In this document: one piece after another, positions 1 to 6,488 of the stretch
How the letters are laid out: each line of letters opens with the position of its first letter
Numbering within the stretch: position 1 is the stretch's first letter
DNA from: QQUD01 sp039029915
Lineage (GTDB): Bacteria > Chloroflexota > Anaerolineae > Promineifilales > Promineifilaceae
Direction: 5' to 3'
Assembly (NCBI GenBank): GCA_039029915.1
Contig: JBCCFD010000341.1
Location: 1-9,079 of the forward strand
DNA length: 9,079 nt
Translations under genes and position numbers: made by a program
The notes under the pieces: model-generated
Seen by the model: the letters and a program-made list of their open reading frames with translations, nothing else
Told to the model about the DNA's origin: nothing
The model's database searches: none

Positions 1-199
1 AATCTCATTAGATAAAAACTTCGAAACCTTGAGGAAACGAATTTTGCAGCCATTGTTTTATTCAAAGCGGGAACTTCGTTTCACTTATGTGTTCCAAAGT
101 TTCTAAATTGAAAATCTTGTTAAATAAAAACCTTGGAACCTCGAGGAAACGAAGTTTATAGCCTTCATTTTATTCAAAGCAGGGACTTCGTTTCCCTTA
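1..199. repeat. Two tandem copies of a 112-bp repeat with internal inverted arms
   Basis: Positions 1-87 align to 113-199 at a constant offset of 112 without gaps. By hand count about 71 of 87 positions match. Shared blocks include GAGGAAACGAA, TTTTATTCAAAGC and ACTTCGTTTC. The left copy is cut by the window edge, so more copies may lie outside. Each unit contains inverted arms: GAAACGAA (34-41) with TTCGTTTC (75-82) in copy 1, and GGAAACGAAGT (145-155) with ACTTCGTTTCC (185-195) in copy 2, the latter a perfect 11-bp pair. The right arm of copy 1 can also pair with the left arm of copy 2. I see no coding potential. Between 200 and 249 I see nothing beyond AT-rich sequence. Confidence 0.75.
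73..155. repeat. Long imperfect inverted repeat bridging the two tandem copies
   Basis: ACTTCGTTTC at 73-82 is the exact reverse complement of 146-155. TTCCAAAGTTT at 92-102 is the reverse complement of 129-139 with one mismatch. These form a stem of about 21 pairs, interrupted by an internal loop (83-91 against 140-145) and closed by an AT-rich loop at 103-128. This pairing competes with the hairpin inside each tandem unit. It may be an RNA structure, a REP-like intergenic element or a worn miniature mobile element; the sequence does not decide between these. Confidence 0.6.
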
Positions 200-249
200 G
201 CCCAAAAATAAGAGTTCAATCTATTTTTTCAAACAAAAGCACCATGGCC

Positions 250-278
250 TTGGTTAACCTTCTGACGCCCTGTATAGT
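250..278 (+). promoter_or_regulatory. Candidate promoter for the FMN-binding protein gene
   Basis: TTGGTT (250-255), a 17-bp spacer and TATAGT (273-278) give a sigma-70-like arrangement. The -10 is good (5 of 6) and the -35 is weak (only TTG matches). The start site would fall near 284-286, just at the ribosome binding site GAGGTG (286-291), so the leader would be about ten bases. This is a pattern match only. Confidence 0.35.
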
Positions 279-295
279 TGGCGACGAGGTGCTCT

Positions 296-934
296 ATGAA
301 AACAATAAAAACTGTTGAAGAATTAAGCGAAATATTTGGAGGTGCGCCTAGCACTGCAGCAGCTGGTAAAATTTTCTCCCACCTTAGCTCACAAGCCGAA
401 GAATTTATTGCTCGTACCCCTTTTCTGCTTTTATCCACCCGCAACGAGGATGGTCAAGTCACCATTTCTCCTAAAGGTGATGCTGCTGGCTTCGTTTATG
501 TAGCAGATAAAAACACCCTATATATTCCAGAACGAAGTGGCAATCGACTTATTGTGTCGCTATTAAATATTTTAGCAACAGAATCCATTGGCCTAATCTT
601 TCTCGTCCCAAACACCAGCGAAACGTTGCGCGTAAGCGGACAAGCTGAAATCGTGATGGATGACGAGCTGAATCAAAAATTAGCCGATCGACGCGATTCT
701 CCTGCCATCCTAGCCGTCAAAGTAAATGTGGAAGAAAGCTATTTCCACTGTGCCAAAGCATTGTTACGCAGTGGCCTTTGGAAACCTGATAGTTGGGAAG
801 ACCAAAATAAAGTGTCTTTTGGTCGCGAATTAGTAGAGAAAAGACTAATCACTGAAGAAATCGGTGCGATTGTTGATAAAGATATTGATGACCATTATGT
901 ACAGTCAATAAAAGAAGAAGGCATGATTGATTAA
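296..934 (+). CDS. FMN-binding split-barrel protein, MSMEG_1061/DR2398-type PPOX family
   Basis: This 212-residue protein resembles the pyridoxamine 5'-phosphate oxidase-like family often annotated 'PPOX class, MSMEG_1061/DR_2398'. Visible family-like segments are ISPKGD (57-62), followed by a beta-rich stretch, PERSGNRL (78-85), and the C-terminal HCAKALLRSGLW (151-162). These fit the flavin-binding barrel core and the family's conserved end, and the length is normal for the group. Such proteins are cytoplasmic and bind FMN or F420. Their substrates are mostly unknown, so true pyridoxamine phosphate oxidase activity should not be assumed. I chose ATG 296 because GAGGTG at 286-291 lies four bases upstream; an in-frame TTG at 278 lacks such a site. 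It appears to be transcribed alone, with a promoter-like site before it and a hairpin after it. Confidence 0.8.
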   Translation: MKTIKTVEELSEIFGGAPSTAAAGKIFSHLSSQAEEFIARTPFLLLSTRNEDGQVTISPKGDAAGFVYVADKNTLYIPERSGNRLIVSLLNILATESIGLIFLVPNTSETLRVSGQAEIVMDDELNQKLADRRDSPAILAVKVNVEESYFHCAKALLRSGLWKPDSWEDQNKVSFGRELVEKRLITEEIGAIVDKDIDDHYVQSIKEEGMID

Positions 935-973
935 ATCGAACGGTTAACCCCTTCAGCCCCAGTTGAAGCCAAC

Positions 974-1002
974 TTGCACCCTGTCAGATATTAGACCATA
1001 AT
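974..1002 (+). promoter_or_regulatory. Weak candidate promoter for pepF
   Basis: TTGCAC (974-979), a 17-bp spacer and CATAAT (997-1002) fit a sigma-70-like layout with a good -10 (5 of 6) and a poor -35 (3 of 6). The start would be near 1009, giving a leader of about 50 bases. It lies inside the hairpin at 976-1020, so the two readings compete. Confidence 0.25.
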
Positions 1003-1024
1003 CTAATGAGGACAAGGTGCTTTT
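976..1024 (+). terminator. Possible intrinsic terminator after the FMN-binding protein gene
   Basis: GCACC (976-980) pairs with GGTGC (1016-1020), TGTC (982-985) with GACA (1011-1014), and TTAG (991-994) with CTAA (1003-1006). This makes a stem with one mismatch and a small internal loop. TTTT follows at 1021-1024. The short T-run and the internal loop make it a modest terminator. It could instead be a structured leader of pepF. Confidence 0.45.
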
Positions 1025-1059
1025 CAGACAAATTTTGACAGCCGAAGAAAAGGATATTT

Positions 1060-2877
1060 ATGAAGCAAAAAACCCCCACTCGGGCTGAAATTGCGGTTGA
1101 ACACACTTGGGATTTGGAAGTAATTTTTGAATCACCAGAAGCATGGAAAACGGCCGTTGCCAGCATGCCGGAAAAAATTAAAGCGATTCAATCATATAAA
1201 GGCACTTTAAGCCAAGGTCCTGACCAACTGCTTGCCTATCTTCAAGAAAACGAATCACTCTTTACGCTCGTTGGTAAAATTTTTGTTTATGCCAGCCTGA
1301 GCTATTCAGTCGATACAAACAATCAAGATGTTGCCAACATGCATGGTCAAGCAAGAGCAATTTTTGGGCAGGTTAGTGCTGCCAATGCCTTTGGACAGCC
1401 TGAGCTCATTAATATCGGCTTCGACACCCTCAAGAAGTGGATGGCCGAAAATGAGGAGCTTGCTGAGTATCGGCATTCGTTTGACCAGCTTGAAAAACAG
1501 CAGCAGTACGTTCGTTCAGCTGAGGTTGAGCAAGTTTTGGGCATGGTTCAGGATGCGTTTGGAACGGCTGCCGCAACGCACGGCATTTTAGCCAACACCG
1601 ATTTTGACTTTAAAACGGCCGTTGATCGAGATGGGAATGAATACGATATCACCCAAGGTACAATCACGGGCCTGCTCCATGATAAAGATCGAAATCTTCG
1701 TCGCACCGCCTTTGAAAACTACCAAGACCTCCATCTAAACTTTAAGAATACGATGGCAAACGCTCTGGCGGCTGGCGTTAAACAAAACGTCTTTAATGCT
1801 CGCGTACGCGGCTACAGCTCAGCGCTTGATGCCGCCATGAAAAGCACACACATCCCCGAAGAAGTCTTTCATAACTTAATCAACACATTTAAGGCAAATC
1901 TGCCTACTTGGCACAAATATTGGGAAATGCGACGCAAGGCCCTAGGGGTTGATACCCTGCATGAATACGATATTTGGGCGCCCTTAAGCCGCAACAAGCC
2001 TGTTGTCCCATACACAAAGGCTGTTCGGTGGATTGCTGAAGGGATGCAACCACTTGGTGAAGAGTATGTCTCTACGCTCAAGAAAGGCGCTTTACAGAAT
2101 CGCTGGGTCGACATTTACCCCAATCAAGGGAAGCGAATGGGCGCTTTCTCATCTGGCGTCAAAGGTACCCACCCTTATATCATGGTGAGCTATACTGATG
2201 ATCTATTTGGTTTGAGTACGCTAGCCCATGAGCTAGGCCACTCGATGCACTCTTACCTCACCTGGCAGAATAATTCAGTCCTCAGCTACACGCGCTATGG
2301 TTTATTTGTTGCTGAAGTAGCCTCAAATTTCAATCAGGCATTGGTTCGAGACCATCTCTTTAAAACGCAGTCTGATCCTGAGTTCCAAATTGCCATCATT
2401 GAAGAGGCAATGGCAAACTTTTATCGTTATTTTTTCATCATGCCAACATTGGCTCGATTTGAATTGGCAATACACGAAAGAGTAGAGCAAGGTCAATCGC
2501 TCAGTGCAGATTATTTGATTGACCTATTAGCAGGATTTTACCAAGAGGGGTACGGCGACTCTTTGCAAATGAATCATGACCGCACTGGTATAATTTGGGC
2601 TACATTCCACACCCATTTGTACGCCAACTTCTACGTTTATAAATACGCCACGGGAATATCTGGTGCTCACGCTATCGCGAACAAAATAATCAATGGTGAA
2701 CCTAATGCCGTTGAAAATTACTTGAACTTCCTGAAAGCAGGTGGTTCGGTCTACCCATTAGATGCTCTTAAAATTGCCGGTGTTGATCTGTCTTCCCCAC
2801 AACCGGTTGAAGAAACATTCGCTGTATTGGCCTCATTAGTTGATCGACTTGAAAAACTTGTGGCGCTCCGAAACTAA
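1060..2877 (+). CDS. pepF: Oligoendopeptidase F (M3B zinc metallopeptidase)
   Basis: This 605-residue protein is a cytoplasmic zinc endopeptidase that cuts oligopeptides, usually in peptide recycling or nutrition. The zinc motif HELGH is at residues 390-394 (H390 and H394 as ligands, E391 as catalytic base). A third ligand, E419, lies 25 residues after H394, the spacing known for family M3. Near the C terminus (about 540-565) an H..TG..W..F..H.Y..FY.Y.YATG block carries the His and Tyr residues typical of the PepF substrate pocket. The N-terminal WDL (17-19) and helical region match the oligopeptidase F N-terminal domain, and the length is usual for PepF. AAAGGA just before ATG 1060, with about six bases of spacing, supports the start. 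No signal peptide is seen. The gene contains two ACGGCCGT octamers (1150, 1615). Confidence 0.95.
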   Translation: MKQKTPTRAEIAVEHTWDLEVIFESPEAWKTAVASMPEKIKAIQSYKGTLSQGPDQLLAYLQENESLFTLVGKIFVYASLSYSVDTNNQDVANMHGQARAIFGQVSAANAFGQPELINIGFDTLKKWMAENEELAEYRHSFDQLEKQQQYVRSAEVEQVLGMVQDAFGTAAATHGILANTDFDFKTAVDRDGNEYDITQGTITGLLHDKDRNLRRTAFENYQDLHLNFKNTMANALAAGVKQNVFNARVRGYSSALDAAMKSTHIPEEVFHNLINTFKANLPTWHKYWEMRRKALGVDTLHEYDIWAPLSRNKPVVPYTKAVRWIAEGMQPLGEEYVSTLKKGALQNRWVDIYPNQGKRMGAFSSGVKGTHPYIMVSYTDDLFGLSTLAHELGHSMHSYLTWQNNSVLSYTRYGLFVAEVASNFNQALVRDHLFKTQSDPEFQIAIIEEAMANFYRYFFIMPTLARFELAIHERVEQGQSLSADYLIDLLAGFYQEGYGDSLQMNHDRTGIIWATFHTHLYANFYVYKYATGISGAHAIANKIINGEPNAVENYLNFLKAGGSVYPLDALKIAGVDLSSPQPVEETFAVLASLVDRLEKLVALRN

Positions 2878-2888
2878 GCAAATTTTCC

Positions 2889-2922
2889 AAATTGGGTCCA
2901 TTTCTAGAAATGGACCCAATTT
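2889..2922. terminator. Perfect 34-bp palindrome, bidirectional terminator
   Basis: The left arm AAATTGGGTCCATTT (2889-2903) and right arm AAATGGACCCAATTT (2908-2922) are exact reverse complements around CTAG. A GC-rich core is flanked by an A-run on one side and a T-run on the other, so it reads as an intrinsic terminator on either strand. It lies between the stop of pepF and the stop of the convergent dehydrogenase gene, exactly where a shared terminator is expected. Confidence 0.88.
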
Positions 2923-2938
2923 AAATCACTTCTAATTT

Positions 2939-3787
2939 TCAATCCCGATAATCGTAAAATCCACGACCTGATTTCCGGCCTAATCGACCGCTTTGAACCA
3001 TCCGCTGTTGGATGGGGTGCGGGCGGAATTTTGGATCGTGGAAGTAAGCATTGTAGACTGATTGAGTCACATCAAAATTTACATCACACCCAATAAGGTC
3101 AATCAGTTCAAATGGCCCCATGCGAAAACCCACTGATTTCATCAATTTATCGATTGTTTCATGGTCGGTCGCATCTTCTCCCAACAAGCGAAATGCCTCT
3201 CCATAAAACGGCCGTGCCACTCGATTAACAATAAATGCCGGGGTATCTTTGCAAAAAACGGCCGTTTTTCCTAAAGTTTTAACATACTTCGATACAGCCT
3301 TAATCGTCTCCTCGTCTGTAAAATCAGCTCGAATTACTTCTACAAGTTTCATTGCGTGAACAGGATTGAAAAAATGAAGCCCAACGAACTGAGACTGACG
3401 TAAGGTCGCCCCGGCTAGTGCATTGATGCTCAGGCTCGAAGTATTACTGGCAAAAATTGTTCGACTTGGCGCCTCTGCATCTAGCTCAGAAAAGAGTTCA
3501 CGCTTCAGGCCTAAGTTTTCGGGAACAGCTTCGATAATTAGATCAGCCTTGGCAGCTTCTTCTAAAGAGGTGGTCAATGAAATTGAAGCTTTTGCATTTT
3601 TGGCAGCAACTTCATTGATCTTGCCCCGCTCAACCCCTTTATCGATCGTCTTATGGATGCGGACAATCGCTCGATCAAGTACTGTCTCAGCAATATCATA
3701 TAATTGCACTTCATATCCAGACTGGGCTGAAATCTGAGCAATGCCAGCCCCCATTGATCCTCCACCAATGACAGAAATTCTTTCCAT
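2939..3787 (-). CDS. 3-hydroxybutyryl-CoA dehydrogenase (3-hydroxyacyl-CoA dehydrogenase family)
   Basis: This 282-residue protein is the stand-alone NAD(P)-dependent dehydrogenase that interconverts 3-hydroxyacyl-CoA and acetoacetyl-type CoA in beta-oxidation, butyrate or PHB metabolism. An N-terminal Rossmann fold has the GGGSMG loop (8-13) and D31 at the end of the second strand, which suggests NAD. The active-site set matches the family by residue and spacing: S117 in SNTSS, H138 in GLHFFNPV, E150 twelve residues on, and N188 in VNRV. The C-terminal half (about 185-282) is the helical dimerisation domain ending in RKSGRGFYDY. The length is typical of Hbd/PaaH/FadB2 proteins. ATG 3787 has AAGGTGG six bases upstream on the minus strand. 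No thiolase or crotonase is adjacent, so the pathway direction cannot be read from context. Confidence 0.93.
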   Translation of the reverse strand: MERISVIGGGSMGAGIAQISAQSGYEVQLYDIAETVLDRAIVRIHKTIDKGVERGKINEVAAKNAKASISLTTSLEEAAKADLIIEAVPENLGLKRELFSELDAEAPSRTIFASNTSSLSINALAGATLRQSQFVGLHFFNPVHAMKLVEVIRADFTDEETIKAVSKYVKTLGKTAVFCKDTPAFIVNRVARPFYGEAFRLLGEDATDHETIDKLMKSVGFRMGPFELIDLIGCDVNFDVTQSVYNAYFHDPKFRPHPIQQRMVQSGRLGRKSGRGFYDYRD

Positions 3788-3883
3788 TTATAACCACCTT
3801 CTCCAAAAAAAGACCCCGAGAATTTTGGTCAACAATGCAGATTGCTAACAAAACCCTTAGGGTCGAAACAAACGTCTTAATTT

Positions 3884-3889
3884 ATTATA
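3884..3889 (-). promoter_or_regulatory. Consensus -10 box upstream of the dehydrogenase gene
   Basis: On the minus strand this is a perfect TATAAT, about 95 bases before the dehydrogenase start codon. No convincing -35 sits 16-18 bases upstream. The 3788-3921 spacer is otherwise AT-rich and non-coding. Confidence 0.35.
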
Positions 3890-3921
3890 CAAACAAAAAT
3901 AATCGAACTTCTTCTGTTTAC

Positions 3922-4290
3922 CTAAAATGCGATATCGTCGTCATCATCTTCAAAATCGAAATCTTCTTCCCCAAATTCAGGTGGCAAAGAAACCCAAACC
4001 ATAAGCATCGGGCCCTCGTCTAATTTTTGGAGTCGTAACGCCAAGACATCAAGTCTTTGACGCATTCTCATTTCATCTGGGAAATCCAGCTTGACCGGTC
4101 GCATTTCTTTCCATGCTTTTTGACAGCGAGCAACAATATCTTCACCATTTCCTGTACGTAATTGACAGGTTGCAACGATATGATTTTCCGGACCTTCATG
4201 AACAGATTGCACCCACTCCTGTGGTGTCACACGAAATTCTGGCGTAGGTCCTTCGATTATGGTAATTAATTCTGGTTCTATTGCGGTCAT
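3922..4290 (-). CDS. Small hypothetical protein with an acidic C-terminal tail
   Basis: I do not recognise the family. The 122-residue product has no signal peptide or membrane segment and looks soluble. Residues 1-60 contain a mixed strand/helix pattern with W26 and two cysteines (C42, C56). Residues 70-95 are charged and helical (many Arg, Met and Leu). The last 18 residues (105-122) contain 11 Asp or Glu, including five consecutive Asp. Such tails can bind metal or basic partners, or mimic nucleic acid, but nothing here decides. ATG 4290 is preferred, with weak GAGAGA upstream. A GTG at 4299 would add three residues without a better site. It has its own promoter-like site and reads in the same direction as the dehydrogenase gene, 134 bp upstream of it. 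Confidence 0.6.
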   Translation of the reverse strand: MTAIEPELITIIEGPTPEFRVTPQEWVQSVHEGPENHIVATCQLRTGNGEDIVARCQKAWKEMRPVKLDFPDEMRMRQRLDVLALRLQKLDEGPMLMVWVSLPPEFGEEDFDFEDDDDDIAF

Positions 4291-4357
4291 TTCTCTCACT
4301 TTTTACACAAAAACGACAAAAAGATACTTCATACGCTTTTGCTAGATTTTCAACAGT

Positions 4358-4386
4358 ATACTACTTGCTCTTAATGAGCTTTGCAA
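4358..4386 (-). promoter_or_regulatory. Candidate promoter for the acidic-tail protein gene
   Basis: On the minus strand TTGCAA (4386-4381), a 17-bp spacer and TAGTAT (4363-4358) form a sigma-70-like promoter with 4 of 6 matches in each box. The start would be near 4351, about 60 bases before the start codon. It lies in the 4300-4511 spacer, which otherwise holds only a short CACCA/TGGTG hairpin (4420-4436) and one ACGGCCGT copy. Confidence 0.4.
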
Positions 4387-4486
4387 CTGGTTACCTACGT
4401 TTGATTAATGATTTATTGACACCATTATGATTGGTGAATAAAAAGGTCTTAGAAATGAATCAAAACTGCATCATTAGGCACGGAAT

Positions 4487-4498
4487 AAACGGCCGTTT
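4487..4498. repeat. Intergenic copy of the ACGGCCGT octamer, extended to a 12-bp palindrome
   Basis: AAACGGCCGTTT lies between the potassium channel gene and the acidic-tail protein gene. It is the only copy outside a coding region, so it cannot be due to protein sequence. It lies 13 bp past the channel stop codon. A stem without loop bases is a poor terminator. Confidence 0.6.
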
Positions 4499-4511
4499 GA
4501 CCCCACACCAA

Positions 4512-5510
4512 TTACGATCCAGTCAACTCTTCAAGCTTCGCAAGTTGATCCCTAGTCCCTAAAACAATCAACTCATCCCGGAAATTTAAAATTGTGGTGG
4601 CATCTGGAATCAAAGCATCACCACCGCTACTCGGAATTAAGGCGACCAATGTTACACCTGTTCTTTTGCGAATATCAGCATCAACAACCGTTTGTCCAAT
4701 AAGCTCTGAATCTTTCTCAATATGCAACTCTTCAATCCAAAGCTCAATTCCGCCCTCAAGGGTTACCACGTCAAAAAAGTCAGTCACATGAGGGCGAATT
4801 ATGATATTTGCCATATGTTTACCCCCAATTTGATAAGGGGAAACCACCCGGTCAGCGCCAGCGCGGCGCATTTTGCCTTCATTTTCAGCATCAATGCCTC
4901 GCACCACAATATATAAATCTTTGTTTAATGATCGAGCCGACAAAACAATAAATAAATTAAGCGAGTCCTGACCTGTGCAAACAATAAGTCCCCAAGCTCG
5001 TTCAATGCCAGCTTGAATAAGAACTTCATCGTGAGTGGCGTCTCCCTCAAGGACAAGTAGCCCATCTTCACGTGCAGCTTGGACGAGGTTGTCTTTCACT
5101 TCGATAACCACTATTTTTCGACCGCTTTCTTTAAGACTGCTCACGGCACTTCTGCCAACACGGCCGTATCCACAAATAACAATATGATTATCGAGTTTAT
5201 CAATTTCTTGCGACACGCGTCTTCTCCTTAACGTTCCGGCAAAATCTCCAGTAAAAATATATTCAAAAAAGGAGCTAAAAACATAGGCCACTACCCCAAT
5301 TCCGGAAAACATCAGGGCAATTGTAAAAAGTCGCCCTGCCTGTGATAAGGGTTGAACCTCTCCAAAACCAACAGTCGTCATAGTGATAACCACCATGTAG
5401 AGAGAATCAATGAGCGTCCAGCCCTCAATGAGCATGTACCCTAAGGTGCCTAAAAACAAAATAATGAAAATCAGTATTGACAACCTGATAACTTGTCGAG
5501 ATAGTTTCAT
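4512..5510 (-). CDS. Two-TM potassium channel with RCK (TrkA-N/TrkA-C) domain, MthK type
   Basis: This 332-residue protein has the layout of ligand-gated prokaryotic K+ channels such as MthK. TM1 is at about 8-29, then a pore helix (33-44), the selectivity filter TVGFGE (46-51) and TM2 at about 60-82. A basic linker (RRRR, 95-98) leads to an RCK_N Rossmann domain with GYGRVG (114-119) and an acidic end of the second strand, E137, which is usual for NAD- or adenine-nucleotide-binding RCK domains. RCK_C (about 245-330) follows. Four subunits should form the pore, with RCK domains in the cytoplasm. The filter has Phe in place of the common Tyr, a known variant. ATG 5510 directly follows the Nudix gene's stop codon; the nearest purine-rich site is about 14 bases away, so translation is probably coupled. 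Confidence 0.92.
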   Translation of the reverse strand: MKLSRQVIRLSILIFIILFLGTLGYMLIEGWTLIDSLYMVVITMTTVGFGEVQPLSQAGRLFTIALMFSGIGVVAYVFSSFFEYIFTGDFAGTLRRRRVSQEIDKLDNHIVICGYGRVGRSAVSSLKESGRKIVVIEVKDNLVQAAREDGLLVLEGDATHDEVLIQAGIERAWGLIVCTGQDSLNLFIVLSARSLNKDLYIVVRGIDAENEGKMRRAGADRVVSPYQIGGKHMANIIIRPHVTDFFDVVTLEGGIELWIEELHIEKDSELIGQTVVDADIRKRTGVTLVALIPSSGGDALIPDATTILNFRDELIVLGTRDQLAKLEELTGS

Positions 5511-6470
5511 TTAAAACACAAAAGTTCCTTGGTCAATATGTTGGGCAACTTTTTCGCCAAACAATCTTAAAACAGGCGCGATTTTATCAGGCAATTGGTT
5601 TGGTATCACCCATTTAAAATCAACCACCTCTGATAGGTCTAAGTTTATCGTTTGGGACAGCAATTCACAGTCAAATAGAACACTGACGTTTTGAACTTGA
5701 TCCCCATTTGGGTAAGTATGATTAAAATACGGGTCGGAGTAAACGCCAATAATTCGCTTTGGGGCAACATCAAGTTGCGATTCTTCTTTTACTTCTCTTA
5801 CAACGGTTTGGGCAACATTTTCACCGATATCTGAGTAACCTGCTGGAAACACCCATGCCAAATTATCAGACCGTTGAAACATCAAGATTTCATCCTGGTC
5901 ATTACGAATGATGGCCGTCCCACCCACTAAAATAACGCGCTGAGTACCAACATGTTTTCTGAGGGTCTTTACTTGATCAACTCGTTCGCTATGCGAATAA
6001 AAAGGCTGAAAAGCAGGTTCTTTTTTAAACAAAAAATCGGTTAGCATTTGCCGATACCAAATGGGCCAATCATAGGTAAGTACATCATCCTTAGCAACAA
6101 ACTGGTGAGCCACGATCTCATCACCATCAGGAAGAGATTTCCCCCCATTGATAAATGCAGAAAAACAGACGGTAAATTGCTGAACCTGATCTCCATTGGG
6201 GTACAAAACATCATATTTTGGATCGGTATAAACACCAATAAGTGCCAAATTCCCTATAGAAAATCCAGTCTCCTCAAGCACTTCTCGCCGAGCGGTTGTT
6301 TGAATATCTTCATTTAGTTCCATAACGCCACCCGGTAGGCCGGAGAATGAAAAATCTGAGCGGTGCTGGACAAGAATACGGCCGTTCTCATCCAACACAA
6401 TGACCGTTGCAAAAACTAAGAAAATCTTCTGATGCCCCACATGTGAGCGAATCCATTGAACGTACGACAA
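5511..6470 (-). CDS. Tandem Nudix hydrolase, two duplicated domains
   Basis: This 319-residue protein is two Nudix domains in a row. Nudix enzymes cut nucleoside diphosphates linked to another group (ADP-ribose, NADH, sugar nucleotides), using Mg2+ held by the Nudix box. Box 1 is canonical: G48, E54, R62-E63, E66-E67, G69. Box 2 keeps G211, E217, R225-E226 and E229-E230, but has Q232 where the box Gly belongs. The halves align end to end: each has a leading HVGxQ (11-14; 173-177), a GVYxDP block (79-84; 242-247) and an identical YPNGDQVQ (90-97; 253-260), so the protein arose by internal duplication. The start is TTG 6470, five bases after AGGAG; no ATG offers an alternative. The gene is first in a two-gene operon with the channel and divergent from the kinase. 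Confidence 0.9.
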   Translation of the reverse strand: MSYVQWIRSHVGHQKIFLVFATVIVLDENGRILVQHRSDFSFSGLPGGVMELNEDIQTTARREVLEETGFSIGNLALIGVYTDPKYDVLYPNGDQVQQFTVCFSAFINGGKSLPDGDEIVAHQFVAKDDVLTYDWPIWYRQMLTDFLFKKEPAFQPFYSHSERVDQVKTLRKHVGTQRVILVGGTAIIRNDQDEILMFQRSDNLAWVFPAGYSDIGENVAQTVVREVKEESQLDVAPKRIIGVYSDPYFNHTYPNGDQVQNVSVLFDCELLSQTINLDLSEVVDFKWVIPNQLPDKIAPVLRLFGEKVAQHIDQGTFVF

Positions 6471-6475
6471 AGCGA

Positions 6476-6480
6476 CTCCT
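6476..6480 (-). promoter_or_regulatory. Shine-Dalgarno site that fixes the TTG start of the Nudix gene
   Basis: On the minus strand AGGAG is followed by five bases and TTG (6470-6468). This near-ideal spacing, and the absence of an in-frame ATG before the conserved HVG segment, make the rare TTG the likely start. Confidence 0.75.
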
Positions 6481-6482
6481 TT

Positions 6483-6488
6483 TATAGT
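6483..6488 (+). promoter_or_regulatory. -10-like box immediately before the kinase start codon
   Basis: TATAGT ends eight bases before ATG 6497. Transcription would start at about 6495-6497, at or next to the AUG, making a leaderless mRNA. This fits the lack of any ribosome binding site before that ATG. The best -35-like hexamer, TTGAAC (6456-6461), is 21 bp away, which is too far for a standard promoter. Confidence 0.35.

Noticed and set aside
1..199. CRISPR-like array
   Set aside because: There are only two copies, the repeated unit is over 80 bp long and degenerate, and no short identical repeats with unique spacers are present.
133..318. Small plus-strand open frame of 61 residues
   Set aside because: It runs through the repeat region and the promoter and start of the FMN-binding protein gene. 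It has no ribosome binding site and no protein-like composition.
1035..1040. TTGACA as a -35 box for pepF
   Set aside because: A -10 at normal spacing would fall on the start codon itself, and no good -10 hexamer is there.
3208..3265. Paired ACGGCCGT copies 50 bp apart as a two-site operator
   Set aside because: They lie deep in the dehydrogenase coding region, and the other copies show no regular spacing, so the genome-wide octamer explanation is simpler.
3805..3830. Attenuator-like stem with T7 upstream of the dehydrogenase gene (minus strand)
   Set aside because: The stem is only four base pairs (GACC/GGTC) with an 11-base loop, too weak to support a terminator call despite the T-run.
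4420..4436. CACCA/TGGTG hairpin as a terminator
   Set aside because: It is a five-base-pair stem with a seven-base loop and no adjacent T-run on the relevant strand.
6481..6486. TATAAA on the minus strand as the Nudix gene -10 box
   Set aside because: It abuts the Shine-Dalgarno site, so transcription starting after it would omit AGGAG, which otherwise fits the TTG start so well.
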